A stretch of 64,000 nucleotides of DNA from Alicycliphilus denitrificans K601 (GTDB lineage Bacteria > Pseudomonadota > Gammaproteobacteria > Burkholderiales > Burkholderiaceae_C), in assembly GCF_000204645.1 (NCBI RefSeq), contig NC_015422.1, positions 3,613,001 through 3,677,000 of the forward strand, given 5' to 3'. A program made the position numbers and the translations under genes. The notes under the pieces were generated by a model. The model was not told the DNA's origin, made no database searches, and worked only from the letters and a program-made list of their open reading frames with translations. Below, piece by piece: positions 1 through 7,548 of this stretch; position 1 is the first letter of the stretch, and each line of letters begins with the position of its first letter.

Positions 1-588
1 GACGGCATGGACGGCGCCGTCGCCACGGCCTTCGAGCGCACGCTCGCCACCCTGCGCCGCGCGGGCGCGCGCATCGACGAGATCGCCCTGCCCGAGACCG
101 CGGAACTGGCCCAAATCAACGCCACCGGCGGCTTCTCCGCCGCCGAGAGCCACGCCTGGCACCGCGCGCTGCTGCAGCGGCATGCCGGTGCCTACGACCC
201 GCGCGTGAGGAGCCGCATCGAGCGCGGCGCCGCCATGTCCGCCGCCGACTACATCGACCTGCTGCACGCGCGCCGCGCCTGGATCGCGCACATGGAGGCG
301 GCCATGGCCGGCTACGACGCCCTGCTCTCGCCCACCGTGCCCATCGTGGCGCCCACCATCGAATCGGTCGCGCCGGGCGGCGAGCGCGACGCGGAGTTCT
401 TCCGCGTCAACGGCCTGCTGCTGCGCAACACCAGCGTGGTCAACATGCTTGACGGCTGTGCGCTGTCGCTGCCCTGCCACCACGCGGGCGAGCTGCCCGT
501 GGGCCTGATGGCGTGGCATGCCGCGCTGCACGACGACGCGGTGCTGAACATCGGCCTGCTAATCGAGCGGGAACTACAAGAACAATAG
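1..588 (+). CDS. Amidase (amidase-signature family), C-terminal part
   Basis: The reading frame is open from the first base, so the gene begins before the window and only its last 195 residues are present. The segment LLSPTVPIVAPTI followed by NMLDGCALSLPCH and a GELPVGLMAWH stretch is the usual C-terminal part of amidase-signature hydrolases (AtzF, GatA and other amidase relatives), which cleave amide bonds with a Ser-cisSer-Lys triad. That triad would lie upstream and cannot be checked. The TAG stop is embedded in a dispersed intergenic repeat. It lies on the same strand just ahead of a D-amino-acid-oxidase-like gene, so both may serve nitrogen-compound catabolism. The family is clear; the substrate is unknown. 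Confidence 0.8.
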   Translation, partial: DGMDGAVATAFERTLATLRRAGARIDEIALPETAELAQINATGGFSAAESHAWHRALLQRHAGAYDPRVRSRIERGAAMSAADYIDLLHARRAWIAHMEAAMAGYDALLSPTVPIVAPTIESVAPGGERDAEFFRVNGLLLRNTSVVNMLDGCALSLPCHHAGELPVGLMAWHAALHDDAVLNIGLLIERELQEQ

Positions 589-637
589 CTGCCAGCGCTT
601 GCCATACAGGCGTCAGAGGCCAATTTCATTCAAAAAA
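585..637 (+). repeat. Dispersed AGCGCTTG-type intergenic repeat, copy 1
   Basis: This copy begins ATAGCTGCCAGCGCTTG and ends with GGCCAATTTCATT plus an A-run. Related copies occur at about 6987, 9556, 10821, 24767, 36020 and 48130. The stop codon of the amidase lies in its first bases, and the next start codon (643) follows directly. Such imperfect palindromes are common between genes in Comamonadaceae; that statement is from general knowledge. Confidence 0.6.
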
Positions 638-642
638 ACTCC

Positions 643-1884
643 ATGCAGATAGCGATCGTGGGCGCCGGCATCGTCGGCGCGGCCACCGCCTATGAACTGG
701 CCGCCGACGGCCATGAAGTCACCGTATTCGAGCAGCGCGGCGCCGCCGCGGAAGAAGCCAGCTTCGGCAGCGCCGGCCTGCTCGCCCCCGCGCTGCTCGT
801 GCCCTGGGCGGTGCCCGGCATCGGGCCGCAGCGCTGCGCCTGGGGCGGCCCTGCCGCGCCGCGCCTGGCGCGCGGCAGCGGCGCCGCGGGTCTGGCCTGG
901 CGCTGGCGCTGGACCCAGGCCGGCCGCCGCCCCGAGGCGCCGGCGCTGCTCGCGGCGCTGGAGGGCCTAGGCCGCTACAGCCTGGCGCGCACGCGCGCGC
1001 TGGTGCAGCAGCTGGAGGTGGACATCGAATCGAGCCGCGGCGCCCTGGTGCTGCTGCGCAGGCCCGAGGACGTGGAGCAGCTGCAGCCCGCGCTGCAGAC
1101 GTTGCGCGACGCCGGCACGGCCGTGCGCGACGTGGATGCCGACACCGCCCGCCTCATCGAGCCTGGCCTGTCCGCCGACGCGCCGCTGGCCGGCGCCCTG
1201 CACGCGCCCGACGGCGAGGCCGGCAACTGCCGCCTGTTCGCCCAGATCCTGCGCCAGGCGGCCCAGGACCTGGGGGCGCGGTTCATCTTCGGCGCGCGCG
1301 TGCAGGCGCTGGGCGGCAACCCCGCTGGCCTGCAGGTCGCGGGCGAGGACGCGCCCCGGCGCGCCGACGCCGTGGTGCTGTGCACGGGCCTGGCCAGCAC
1401 CGCTCTGCTGCGCCCCCTGGGCCTGCGCCTGCCCATGGCGGCCGTGCACGGCTACAGCATCAGCGCGCCGCTGCGCGAGGACACCCACGCGCCGCAGGGC
1501 GTGGTGATCGACCCGCTGCACCGCCTCAGCATCGCCCGCCAGGGCCAGCGCGTGCGCGTGTCCGGCGGCGCGGAGCTGGGCCACGCCGGCGGCGCGCACC
1601 ACGCGCCCACGCTGCAGACCATGTACCTGGCGCTGTCGGGGTGGTTTCCGGGCGGCGCGCTCACCTCGTCGCCCCAGGTGCAGGTCTGGCGCGGCGCCCG
1701 CCCCACGCTGCCCGACGGCGCCCCCGTGATCGGCGCCGGCGGCCCCCGCGGCCTGTGGATCAACGCCGGCCACGGCGCCTGCGGCTGGGCCCAGGCCTGC
1801 GGCAGCGCGCGCGCCCTGGCCGACCTGATCGCGGGGCGCGCGCCCGACGTCGATCTGCAGCCCTTCGGCATCCAGCGCTTCTAG
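643..1884 (+). CDS. FAD-dependent D-amino acid dehydrogenase/oxidase-like protein (DadA family)
   Basis: This 413-residue protein opens with the dinucleotide-binding motif VGAGIVGAATAYELA (residues 5-19) and has an acidic residue at the end of the second strand (VTVFEQ), as in FAD-binding DAO-family enzymes. The C-terminal end has RPTLPDGAPVIG followed by GLWINAGHGACGW, matching the DadA/glycine oxidase FAD contact region. Such enzymes oxidatively deaminate D-amino acids or related amines at the cytoplasmic membrane face. An alanine/arginine-rich insert near residues 60-95 looks divergent. It lies 54 bp behind the amidase, so the two are probably co-transcribed. Substrate is not deducible. 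Confidence 0.82.
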   Translation: MQIAIVGAGIVGAATAYELAADGHEVTVFEQRGAAAEEASFGSAGLLAPALLVPWAVPGIGPQRCAWGGPAAPRLARGSGAAGLAWRWRWTQAGRRPEAPALLAALEGLGRYSLARTRALVQQLEVDIESSRGALVLLRRPEDVEQLQPALQTLRDAGTAVRDVDADTARLIEPGLSADAPLAGALHAPDGEAGNCRLFAQILRQAAQDLGARFIFGARVQALGGNPAGLQVAGEDAPRRADAVVLCTGLASTALLRPLGLRLPMAAVHGYSISAPLREDTHAPQGVVIDPLHRLSIARQGQRVRVSGGAELGHAGGAHHAPTLQTMYLALSGWFPGGALTSSPQVQVWRGARPTLPDGAPVIGAGGPRGLWINAGHGACGWAQACGSARALADLIAGRAPDVDLQPFGIQRF

Positions 1885-1913
1885 GCCGGCGGCACGGGCG
1901 CCACAATGCGCCC

Positions 1914-3443
1914 ATGCAGCGCATTTCGCCCGCCCATCCCCACGCCCTGTTCGACACCGCGGCCACGCGCCGCATCGAGGCCGCGGCCGCCGCGGCCCTG
2001 CCGCCGCACACGCTGATGCAGCGCGCGGGCCGCGCCACCGCCCGGCTGGCCCTGGCCCTGGCGCCGCACGCGCGCACCATCTGGATCGCCTGCGGCGGCG
2101 GCAACAACGGCGGCGACGGGCTGGAGGCCGCCATGCTGCTGCAGCGCGGTGGCCATCCCGTGGTCGTCACCTGGCTGGGCACGCCCGACGCTCTGCCGGC
2201 CGATGCGCGCCGATCCTGGCAGCGCGCGCGCGAGGCGGGCGTGCGCTTTGCCAACGCGCCGCCGCCGCTCGGCCCGCAGGACCTGTGCGTGGACGCGCTG
2301 CTGGGCATAGGCCTCACGGCGCAGGCACGCCCCCAGCCGCCCGACCCGCGCCTGACCGCGTGGCTGGCGCAAATGCACGCCGGCCCCGCGCCCACGCTGT
2401 GCGTGGACCTGCCCTCGGGCCTGATCGCGGACACGGGCCAGTTCGCGCCCGGGCTCGCACCCGCCACGGCCGGCGCCCCCGCCGCAGCGCGCCACACGCT
2501 GGCACTGCTCACGCTCAAGAGCGGCCTGTTCACCGGCCATGGGCGCGACGCGGCGGGCAGCGTCTGGTTCGACGACCTGGGCGTGGCCGCGCCCGCCGAG
2601 GCGCCCGGCGCCTGGCTCGCCGGGCCGCCGCCGGCCGCGCCGCGCGCCCATGCGAGCCACAAGGGTAGCTACGGCGACGTGGCCATCGTCGGCGGCGAGG
2701 GCCTGGCCGCGCGCGGCATGGGCATGACGGGCGCGGCCCTGCTGGCCGCCTGCGCGGCCCTGCACGGGCGGCGCCGGGGCGCGTGATGGTGGCCCTGCTG
2801 GACGGCGGGCCCCGCACCCGCCCTGCCCCAGCAGCCCGAGCTCATGCTGCGCCGCTTCGACGCGCTGGCGCTGCAAAGCGGCGCCGTGGTCTGCGGCTGC
2901 GGCGGCGGCGCGGCCGTGGCCGCCGTGCTGCCGCAGGTGCTGCGCGAGGCGCGGCGCCTGGTGCTGGACGCCGACGCGCTCAACGCCATCGCCGCCGACC
3001 CGCAGCTGCAACGGCAGCTGCGCGAGCGCGCACTGCGCCCGGAGAGCGCCACCGTGCTCACGCCCCACCCGCTGGAGGCCGCGCGCCTGCTGGCCTGCGA
3101 CACGGCCGCCGTGCAGGCAGACCGCCTGGCCGCCGCCCGCGCGCTGGCCGACCGGTTCGGCTGCACCGCGCTGCTCAAGGGCTCGGGCAGCGTGGTCGCC
3201 ACGCCGGGCCAGCCGCCGCGCATCAACCCCACGGGCAACGCGCTGCTGGCCACGGGCGGCACGGGCGACGTGCTGGCCGGCCTGGCCGGCGCCCGCCTGG
3301 CCGCGGCCGCCCAGGCCGATGCCGCGGCCGCATTCGACGCCGCCAGCCACGCCTGCTGGCTGCACGGCGCCGCGGCGGACCAATGGCCCCGGGCTCGCGC
3401 GCTGACGGCGTCGGCGCTGGCGCAGGCCCTGGGACGCGCATGA
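1914..3443 (+). pseudogene. nnrE/nnrD: Bifunctional NAD(P)H-hydrate epimerase / ADP-dependent dehydratase, frameshifted
   Basis: The N-terminal half is YjeF_N (epimerase): GGGNNGGDGLEAA, VDALLGIGL and CVDLPSGL. The C-terminal half is the ribokinase-like dehydratase, with HKGSYGDVAIVGG and NPTGNALLATGGTGDVLAGL. Together they repair hydrated NAD(P)H. The frame breaks near 2766-2785, where a TGA occurs at 2784-2786. Comparison with the conserved GGAG[R/L]V segment suggests one extra G at 2766-2768, one extra G at 2776-2779 and one extra C near 2813-2817, after which the original frame resumes. Three single-base homopolymer gains within 50 bp could be sequencing errors or real decay. As written, the product stops at residue 290. 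The end overlaps the next gene's upstream ATG. Confidence 0.85.
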
Positions 3444-3466
3444 AGACGGCCGCAGGAAACCACGCC

Positions 3467-4300
3467 ATGCAGCACCCCGGCACCGCCCAGATCCGCGCGC
3501 GCCGCGCCGCCTTCCGCCAACTGCACGCGGCGGGCTGCTTCGCCATTCCCAACCCCTGGGACGCGGGTTCAGCCCGCTGGCTGGCGGGCCTGGGCTTCGC
3601 GGCGCTGGCCACGACCAGCTCGGGCCTGGCCTGGTCGCGCGGCCTGCCCGACGGGAAGATGACGCTCCCGCAGGTCCTGGCGCACCTGCGCGAGATGGTG
3701 GCGGCCACCGACCTGCCCGTGAACGCGGACTTCGAGCATGGCTTCGCCCAGGACGCCGAGGGCGTGGCCCACAACGTGCAGCAGGCCATCGCTACCGGCG
3801 TGGCGGGGCTGTCGATCGAGGACTCCACGGGCGACCCGGCCGCGCCGCTGCTGCCGTTGGACGCGGCAGTGGCACGCATGCGCGCGGCGCGCGCGGCCAT
3901 CGACGCATCGGGCGAGGACGTGATGCTGGTCGGACGCGCCGAAAACTTCTTCGTGGGCCGCCCCGACCTCGACGACGCCATTGCCCGCCTGCGCGCCTAT
4001 GCCGAGGCCGGCGCCGACTGCCTGTACGCGCCCGGCATCGCCACGCGCGAGCAGATCGCAGCCGTGGTGGCGGCGGTGGCGCCCAGGCCGGTAAACGTGC
4101 TGGTGGGCGCGGCCGGCGCGCTGACGATGCAGGACCTGGCTGCACTGGGCGTGCGCCGCGTGAGCGTGGGCGGCGCGCTGGCGCGCGCGACCTGGGGCGG
4201 CTTCGACCGCGCCGCGCGCCTGCTGGCCACGCAGGGGCGCTTCGACGGCTTTGCCGGCGCGCTGCCGGGCAAGGAACTCAATCAGTTCTTCGGCGCCTGA
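3467..4300 (+). CDS. Isocitrate lyase / PEP mutase family protein
   Basis: The product resembles the ICL/PEPM superfamily of Mg-dependent carbon-carbon or P-C bond enzymes (2-methylisocitrate lyase, oxaloacetate decarboxylase and phosphonopyruvate hydrolase relatives). Family landmarks include FAIPNPWDAGSARWLAGLGF, the metal site region NADFEHGF, GLSIEDSTG and LVGRAENFF, and a C-terminal NVLVG..GALT segment. The typical KKCGH active-site loop of true isocitrate lyases is absent, so the reaction is unknown. ATG 3467 was chosen because AGGA lies about 9 bp upstream. An in-frame ATG at 3440 overlaps the nnrD stop as ATGA and is the alternative. It converges with the lipoprotein gene, and the 3' ends overlap by 19 bp. 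Confidence 0.78.
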   Translation: MQHPGTAQIRARRAAFRQLHAAGCFAIPNPWDAGSARWLAGLGFAALATTSSGLAWSRGLPDGKMTLPQVLAHLREMVAATDLPVNADFEHGFAQDAEGVAHNVQQAIATGVAGLSIEDSTGDPAAPLLPLDAAVARMRAARAAIDASGEDVMLVGRAENFFVGRPDLDDAIARLRAYAEAGADCLYAPGIATREQIAAVVAAVAPRPVNVLVGAAGALTMQDLAALGVRRVSVGGALARATWGGFDRAARLLATQGRFDGFAGALPGKELNQFFGA

Positions 4301-4965
4301 GCGGCGGGCGCGCCACCGCTTTCGATGACGACGATGCGGCGCCGGAGCGCATCGGCCAGCGCCGTATCGCCCGCGGCCTGCGCCCGCTGCGCCCGCAGCA
4401 GCAGCCAGGCCAGCAGCGGGCGGCGCCAGCCCTGGGCCGCGGCCGTGTCGCTGGCCAGCACCAGCAGCTGCGGCGTGGCGCGGCCCGACTGCATGGCGGC
4501 GCCGGCCGCCACCAGGCGCGCGAGCGGGTCGGAAATGGCGGCAATGGCATCCACGCTCGCGGCAGCGGCGCGCTGCGCCGGGGGCAGCAGCGCGGCCTGG
4601 GCCGGCGTGGCGCGGCCGGCCAGGTAGTCGGCGTAGGCCAGCTCGGGCGGCGCGGCGTCGGGGCGCAGCGGCTCGAAGGCCGGGCACGCCCCGTCCTCCA
4701 GGCTGGCCGCCTGGGCTGCGCAGCGCATCAGCTCCACGCGCGCCAGCAGTCCGGGGCGGCCCGTGCGCGCCACCTCGGCGCGGGCGCGGGCCCATTCCTG
4801 CTGCGCCACGCGGTCTTCGCCCGCGAGATAGGCCGCAGTGGCGCGCTCGGCCGCGCCGTGGGCGTTCATCTGCCAGTCGGGCACGGGCGGCCTGCTGCCG
4901 CAGGCGGTCATCAACAAAGCCGCGAGCAGGGCGGCCAGGGGGACAGTGCATGGCAGGGGTTTCAT
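4282..4965 (-). CDS. Predicted lipoprotein of unknown function
   Basis: The 227-residue product starts with a signal peptide ending in the lipobox LLMTACGS, so the mature protein should be a lipid-anchored envelope protein. The remainder is Ala/Arg-rich, predicted helical and repetitive in character, without a family I recognise. It follows the MCE-domain gene on the same strand (163 bp away), in the position where Mla/Pqi-like operons often have an auxiliary lipoprotein, but it does not look like PqiC. ATG 4965 gives the normal signal peptide; longer in-frame versions would bury it. Its 3' end overlaps the convergent PEP-mutase family gene. Confidence 0.65.
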   Translation of the reverse strand: MKPLPCTVPLAALLAALLMTACGSRPPVPDWQMNAHGAAERATAAYLAGEDRVAQQEWARARAEVARTGRPGLLARVELMRCAAQAASLEDGACPAFEPLRPDAAPPELAYADYLAGRATPAQAALLPPAQRAAAASVDAIAAISDPLARLVAAGAAMQSGRATPQLLVLASDTAAAQGWRRPLLAWLLLRAQRAQAAGDTALADALRRRIVVIESGGAPAAQAPKN

Positions 4966-5010
4966 GGCAGTTATCCACAGCGCCGCGCGCCACCCACGGC
5001 GCATGAAACT

Positions 5011-5126
5011 GGCGCGCCCGAGGCGAAGGCAGCCGCGCAAGGGCCGCCCCGCCGCGCTGGCTGCGTCCCCCTGCCCGGCGAAGCCGAGAGCGGGGGGAAG
5101 GCGCGAAGCGACTCAGGGGGGTGTCG
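5011..5126. repeat. GC-rich intergenic sequence resembling a second Comamonadaceae dispersed repeat
   Basis: The stretch contains GCGAAGCCGAGAGCGGGGGG followed shortly by GCGAAGCGACTCAGGGGGG. I recognise this wording from many intergenic regions of Acidovorax-like genomes. Only one copy lies in this window, so repetition is known from memory and not shown here. It separates the MCE gene from the lipoprotein gene. Confidence 0.35.
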
Positions 5127-5128
5127 TT

Positions 5129-6112
5129 TCATGGCAATTGCAGCTCCGTCTCGCGCGCGAAGGGCCATTTGCGGTTGATCTCGTTGACCAGGCCGTCCAC
5201 CTTGCGCAGGCTGGCCTCCACCTGGGCGCGCAGCGCGCCCAGGTCGGTCGTGGCCTCGCGCGCGTTGGCGCCCACGGCCTGGGCCTCGGCCAGCACGGCG
5301 TCCACGCGCAGCAGGCTCTGGCGCGCGTCCTGCAGCAGGCCGTTCATCTGCACCACGGCGGCGCGCAGCTCGGGCACCAGGCCGGGCGCGCCCGCCGCGC
5401 CGAAGACCTGCCGGTCGGCCCGGGCCGCCATGGCGTCGATGCGCGCGAGCAGCTGGTTGGTGCGCTCCAGCGTCTGCAGCACCTTGCGCGCGTCGGCCTC
5501 GTTGCCCATCAGCACGCCCAGCGCCCCGCCCGGCGCGTTCATGCGCTCGCTCAGCTGGCGCACCTGGGCCAGCGTGGCGCCCAGCGCCGATTCCTGCGCG
5601 GTGAGCTGCTGCAGGTTGTCGAGCAACTGGCGCGCCGTGGCCATGAGCTGCGGGATCTCGGCCGTGGCGTCGCCGCGCAGCACCGGGCGCTCGGCCCCGG
5701 CCGCCAGCGGCGGGTCGGTCAGCACGCCGCTGTAGGCCTTGATGGCCGTGCCGCCGACCAGGCCGCGCACCAGCGTGAACACGCTGGACTCGCGCAGCCA
5801 GTGCGCGTCGCGCTGGGCCACGTCGACCAGGATGCGCACGTTGCCGTCGCCCGCCAGCTCGATGCGCCGCACGCGGCCTATGGGAAAGCCCGAGAAGGTC
5901 ATGTCCATGCCGACCGAGACGCCTTCGGAGTCGTCGGTGGTCAGCACCAGGGGCTGGGTCGGCTCGAACGCGCCGCGCGCATACAGCAGGTAGAGCACCG
6001 AGCCCACGATCAGCGCGAGCGTGAGCAGCAGCAGCGCCGCCGCCTTCAGGCGCAGATGGGCCACGGGGCGCAGCAGTTCCTCGGGCGCGGGGGGTGGCAG
6101 GGGTTCGTTCAT
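5129..6112 (-). CDS. MCE/MlaD-domain protein of a lipid-transport-type ABC system
   Basis: A cytoplasmic N-terminus of about 20 residues is followed by one membrane helix (residues about 22-45, AALLLLTLALIVGSVLYLL). Next comes an MCE domain with GVSVGMDMTFSGFPIGRV, the classic substrate-channel signature, and then a long C-terminal helical tail with heptad-like spacing (residues about 160-320). MCE proteins form hexameric rings in the periplasm that pass lipids between membranes. It lies 21 bp after the permease gene, in an operon. No ATP-binding subunit lies between or beside them, which is unusual, since most such operons have permease, ATPase and MCE protein together. Confidence 0.88.
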   Translation of the reverse strand: MNEPLPPPAPEELLRPVAHLRLKAAALLLLTLALIVGSVLYLLYARGAFEPTQPLVLTTDDSEGVSVGMDMTFSGFPIGRVRRIELAGDGNVRILVDVAQRDAHWLRESSVFTLVRGLVGGTAIKAYSGVLTDPPLAAGAERPVLRGDATAEIPQLMATARQLLDNLQQLTAQESALGATLAQVRQLSERMNAPGGALGVLMGNEADARKVLQTLERTNQLLARIDAMAARADRQVFGAAGAPGLVPELRAAVVQMNGLLQDARQSLLRVDAVLAEAQAVGANAREATTDLGALRAQVEASLRKVDGLVNEINRKWPFARETELQLP

Positions 6113-6133
6113 GTGGGTCCGGTCGGGATTTCT

Positions 6134-6949
6134 TCAGTAGTAGTTGCCCATCAGCGAAACCGTCTCGATCAGCAGCAGCACGGCGAACATGCGCGCCAAG
6201 CCGCCCTGCCCGGTCTGGTCCTGCCGATCCCGTGCGGTGCCGGAGTGCGGCGGGTACAGGCCCGAGGCCATGGGGATCAGCGCCACGGCCAGGCTGAACA
6301 GCAGGGTCTTGAGCGCGAACACCAGCGTGATCGAGGGCGTGAATACCTGGCCGAACATGCGCGTGTACGCGGGCAGGCCCGCGGTGTTGAATCCGTACAC
6401 GCCCAGGTAGGCCATGACCAGAGCCACCGCGCACGACAGCGCCGCCAGCGTGATGCTGGCATGCACGCCCGCGAGCACGCGCGGCAGCAGCTCCATGCGC
6501 ACCGGGTCGGCGCCGCGCTCGCGCAGCGCCTGCAGCCGGCCCGTCTGACGCAGCCGCGCCAGCTGCACGCCGCTGGGGATGGTGGTGCGCATGGCCACGA
6601 ACAGCGCGGCGGTCAGCGGGATCAGCTCCAGCACCAGCACGCGGATCACCATCTCCAGCGCATAGCGCGTCAGGCCGTAGCTGAGCGCGGTGACGACCAC
6701 GATGTGGGTGATGACCAGGCTCAGGAGCGCCGCCAGCGCCGTGAAGCCCAGCAGGATGGGCGCCGTGTCCGCCAGCATCTGGCGCGCCAGGCGCTCGCGC
6801 GCGGCGGGCCGGTAGCTCGACGGCGAGAGCACCAGCACCAGCACCACCGCGCCCAGGTCGATGATGCGCCACCAGGCCAGGGCCCAGCGCACGGCCAGCG
6901 CCCAGGCGCGCCGGGGCAGGCTGGCGGGGTGCAGGCCGGTGGTGGTCAT
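6134..6949 (-). CDS. MlaE-family ABC transporter permease
   Basis: The 271-residue protein has five or six hydrophobic segments and the MlaE-type layout: a first membrane helix near IIDLGAVVLVLVLSP, a segment around VLELIPLTAALFVAMRTT, the polar loop LRERGADPVRMELLPRVLA, and a C-terminal ALIPMASGLYPP segment. The loop ERGxDPVxxLLxPR corresponds to the ATPase-contact region of MlaE permeases. Start ATG 6949 gives MTTTGL; ATG 6970 is possible. It heads the permease-MCE-lipoprotein transcription unit. The ATPase partner must be encoded elsewhere if the system works. Confidence 0.87.
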   Translation of the reverse strand: MTTTGLHPASLPRRAWALAVRWALAWWRIIDLGAVVLVLVLSPSSYRPAARERLARQMLADTAPILLGFTALAALLSLVITHIVVVTALSYGLTRYALEMVIRVLVLELIPLTAALFVAMRTTIPSGVQLARLRQTGRLQALRERGADPVRMELLPRVLAGVHASITLAALSCAVALVMAYLGVYGFNTAGLPAYTRMFGQVFTPSITLVFALKTLLFSLAVALIPMASGLYPPHSGTARDRQDQTGQGGLARMFAVLLLIETVSLMGNYY

Positions 6950-6986
6950 GGGGCCATCATAGGGGAACATGCCGTATTTCAAGTAA

Positions 6987-7029
6987 CAAATTGGCCTGCA
7001 GCGCCCTATGGACAAGCGCGAGCAGCTAT
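6987..7029 (-). repeat. Dispersed AGCGCTTG-type intergenic repeat, copy 2 (inverted)
   Basis: Read on the minus strand it begins ATAGCTGCTCGCGCTTG and ends GGCCAATTTG, aligning with the copy at 585. It lies between the permease start and the end of the MerR gene. Confidence 0.6.
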
Positions 7030-7049
7030 CACTTGCATAGTGAAGGGGA

Positions 7050-7508
7050 TCACACGTGGCGCCTGGCCAGCGGCGCGGGCGCCGGCACGGGATCGGCGTC
7101 GGCGCGCTCGTGCAGCGCCTCGATCACGTGGCAGTGCCCGCCCGTGCCGTCGCAGCGTTCGCGCAGCGCCAGCAGCTCCTGCTCCAGCGTGCGCAGCTCA
7201 GCCAGGCGCGTGCGCACATGATCCAGGTGCTCGTCCAGCGTGGCGCAGGCGGCATGGTCGGCCGTGGGCGCCGCCACGTCCAGGGCCAGCAGCGTGCGCA
7301 CCTCGTCGAGCGACATGTCCATGGCCCGGCACAGCCGCACGAAGCGCAGGCGGTGCACCTCCTCGTCGCTGTAGAGGCGGTAGCGGTTGTCGGCGCGCGC
7401 CTGGGCCGGCAGCAGGCCTTCCTTTTCGTAATAGCGGATGTTGGCCGGCGGCACGCCCGAGAGCCGGGCGGCATTGCCGATGCGGTGGCGGGGGCTTTGC
7501 TTGAGCAT
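7050..7508 (-). CDS. MerR-family regulator of the Cd/Pb/Zn type (CadR/PbrR-like)
   Basis: The N-terminal winged HTH is typical of MerR proteins (RIGNAARLSGVPPANIRYYEKEGLL), followed by the long dimer helix. Metal-site candidates are Cys in DHAACATLDEHLDHV and the pair in ERCDGTGGHCHVI near the C-terminus, the same three-region layout as CadR and PbrR. It should twist the divergent promoter at 7512-7542 when Pb(II), Cd(II) or Zn(II) binds, switching on the adjacent P-type ATPase. Start ATG 7508 aligns with family N-termini; a TTG at 7541 is rejected because it would run through the promoter. Which metal is preferred cannot be read off. Confidence 0.88.
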   Translation of the reverse strand: MLKQSPRHRIGNAARLSGVPPANIRYYEKEGLLPAQARADNRYRLYSDEEVHRLRFVRLCRAMDMSLDEVRTLLALDVAAPTADHAACATLDEHLDHVRTRLAELRTLEQELLALRERCDGTGGHCHVIEALHERADADPVPAPAPLARRHV

Positions 7509-7511
7509 GGC

Positions 7512-7542
7512 TTGACCTTCGAGTGGCTTCAGGGTTTCCAAT
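7512..7542 (+). promoter_or_regulatory. MerR-type promoter and operator of the metal ATPase gene
   Basis: TTGACC (-35, 7512-7517) is separated by 19 bp from TCCAAT (-10, 7537-7542). The overlong spacer is the hallmark of MerR-activated promoters. Inside it, ACCTTCGAGTGGCTTCAGGG closely resembles the CadR/PbrR operator type, whose centre is AGTGGCT-N2-AGGGT. The -35 starts only 4 bp from the MerR gene start, so the regulator probably also sits over its own promoter region. Confidence 0.72.
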
Positions 7543-7548
7543 CATGGC

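Noticed and set aside
4838..7504. An 888-codon open frame on the plus strand
   Set aside because: It runs antisense to the lipoprotein, MCE, permease and MerR genes, which all have family motifs; the long frame is a by-product of high GC.
7509..7541. TTG start for the MerR gene at 7541
   Set aside because: It would place coding sequence through the divergent promoter; ATG 7508 matches the family N-terminus.
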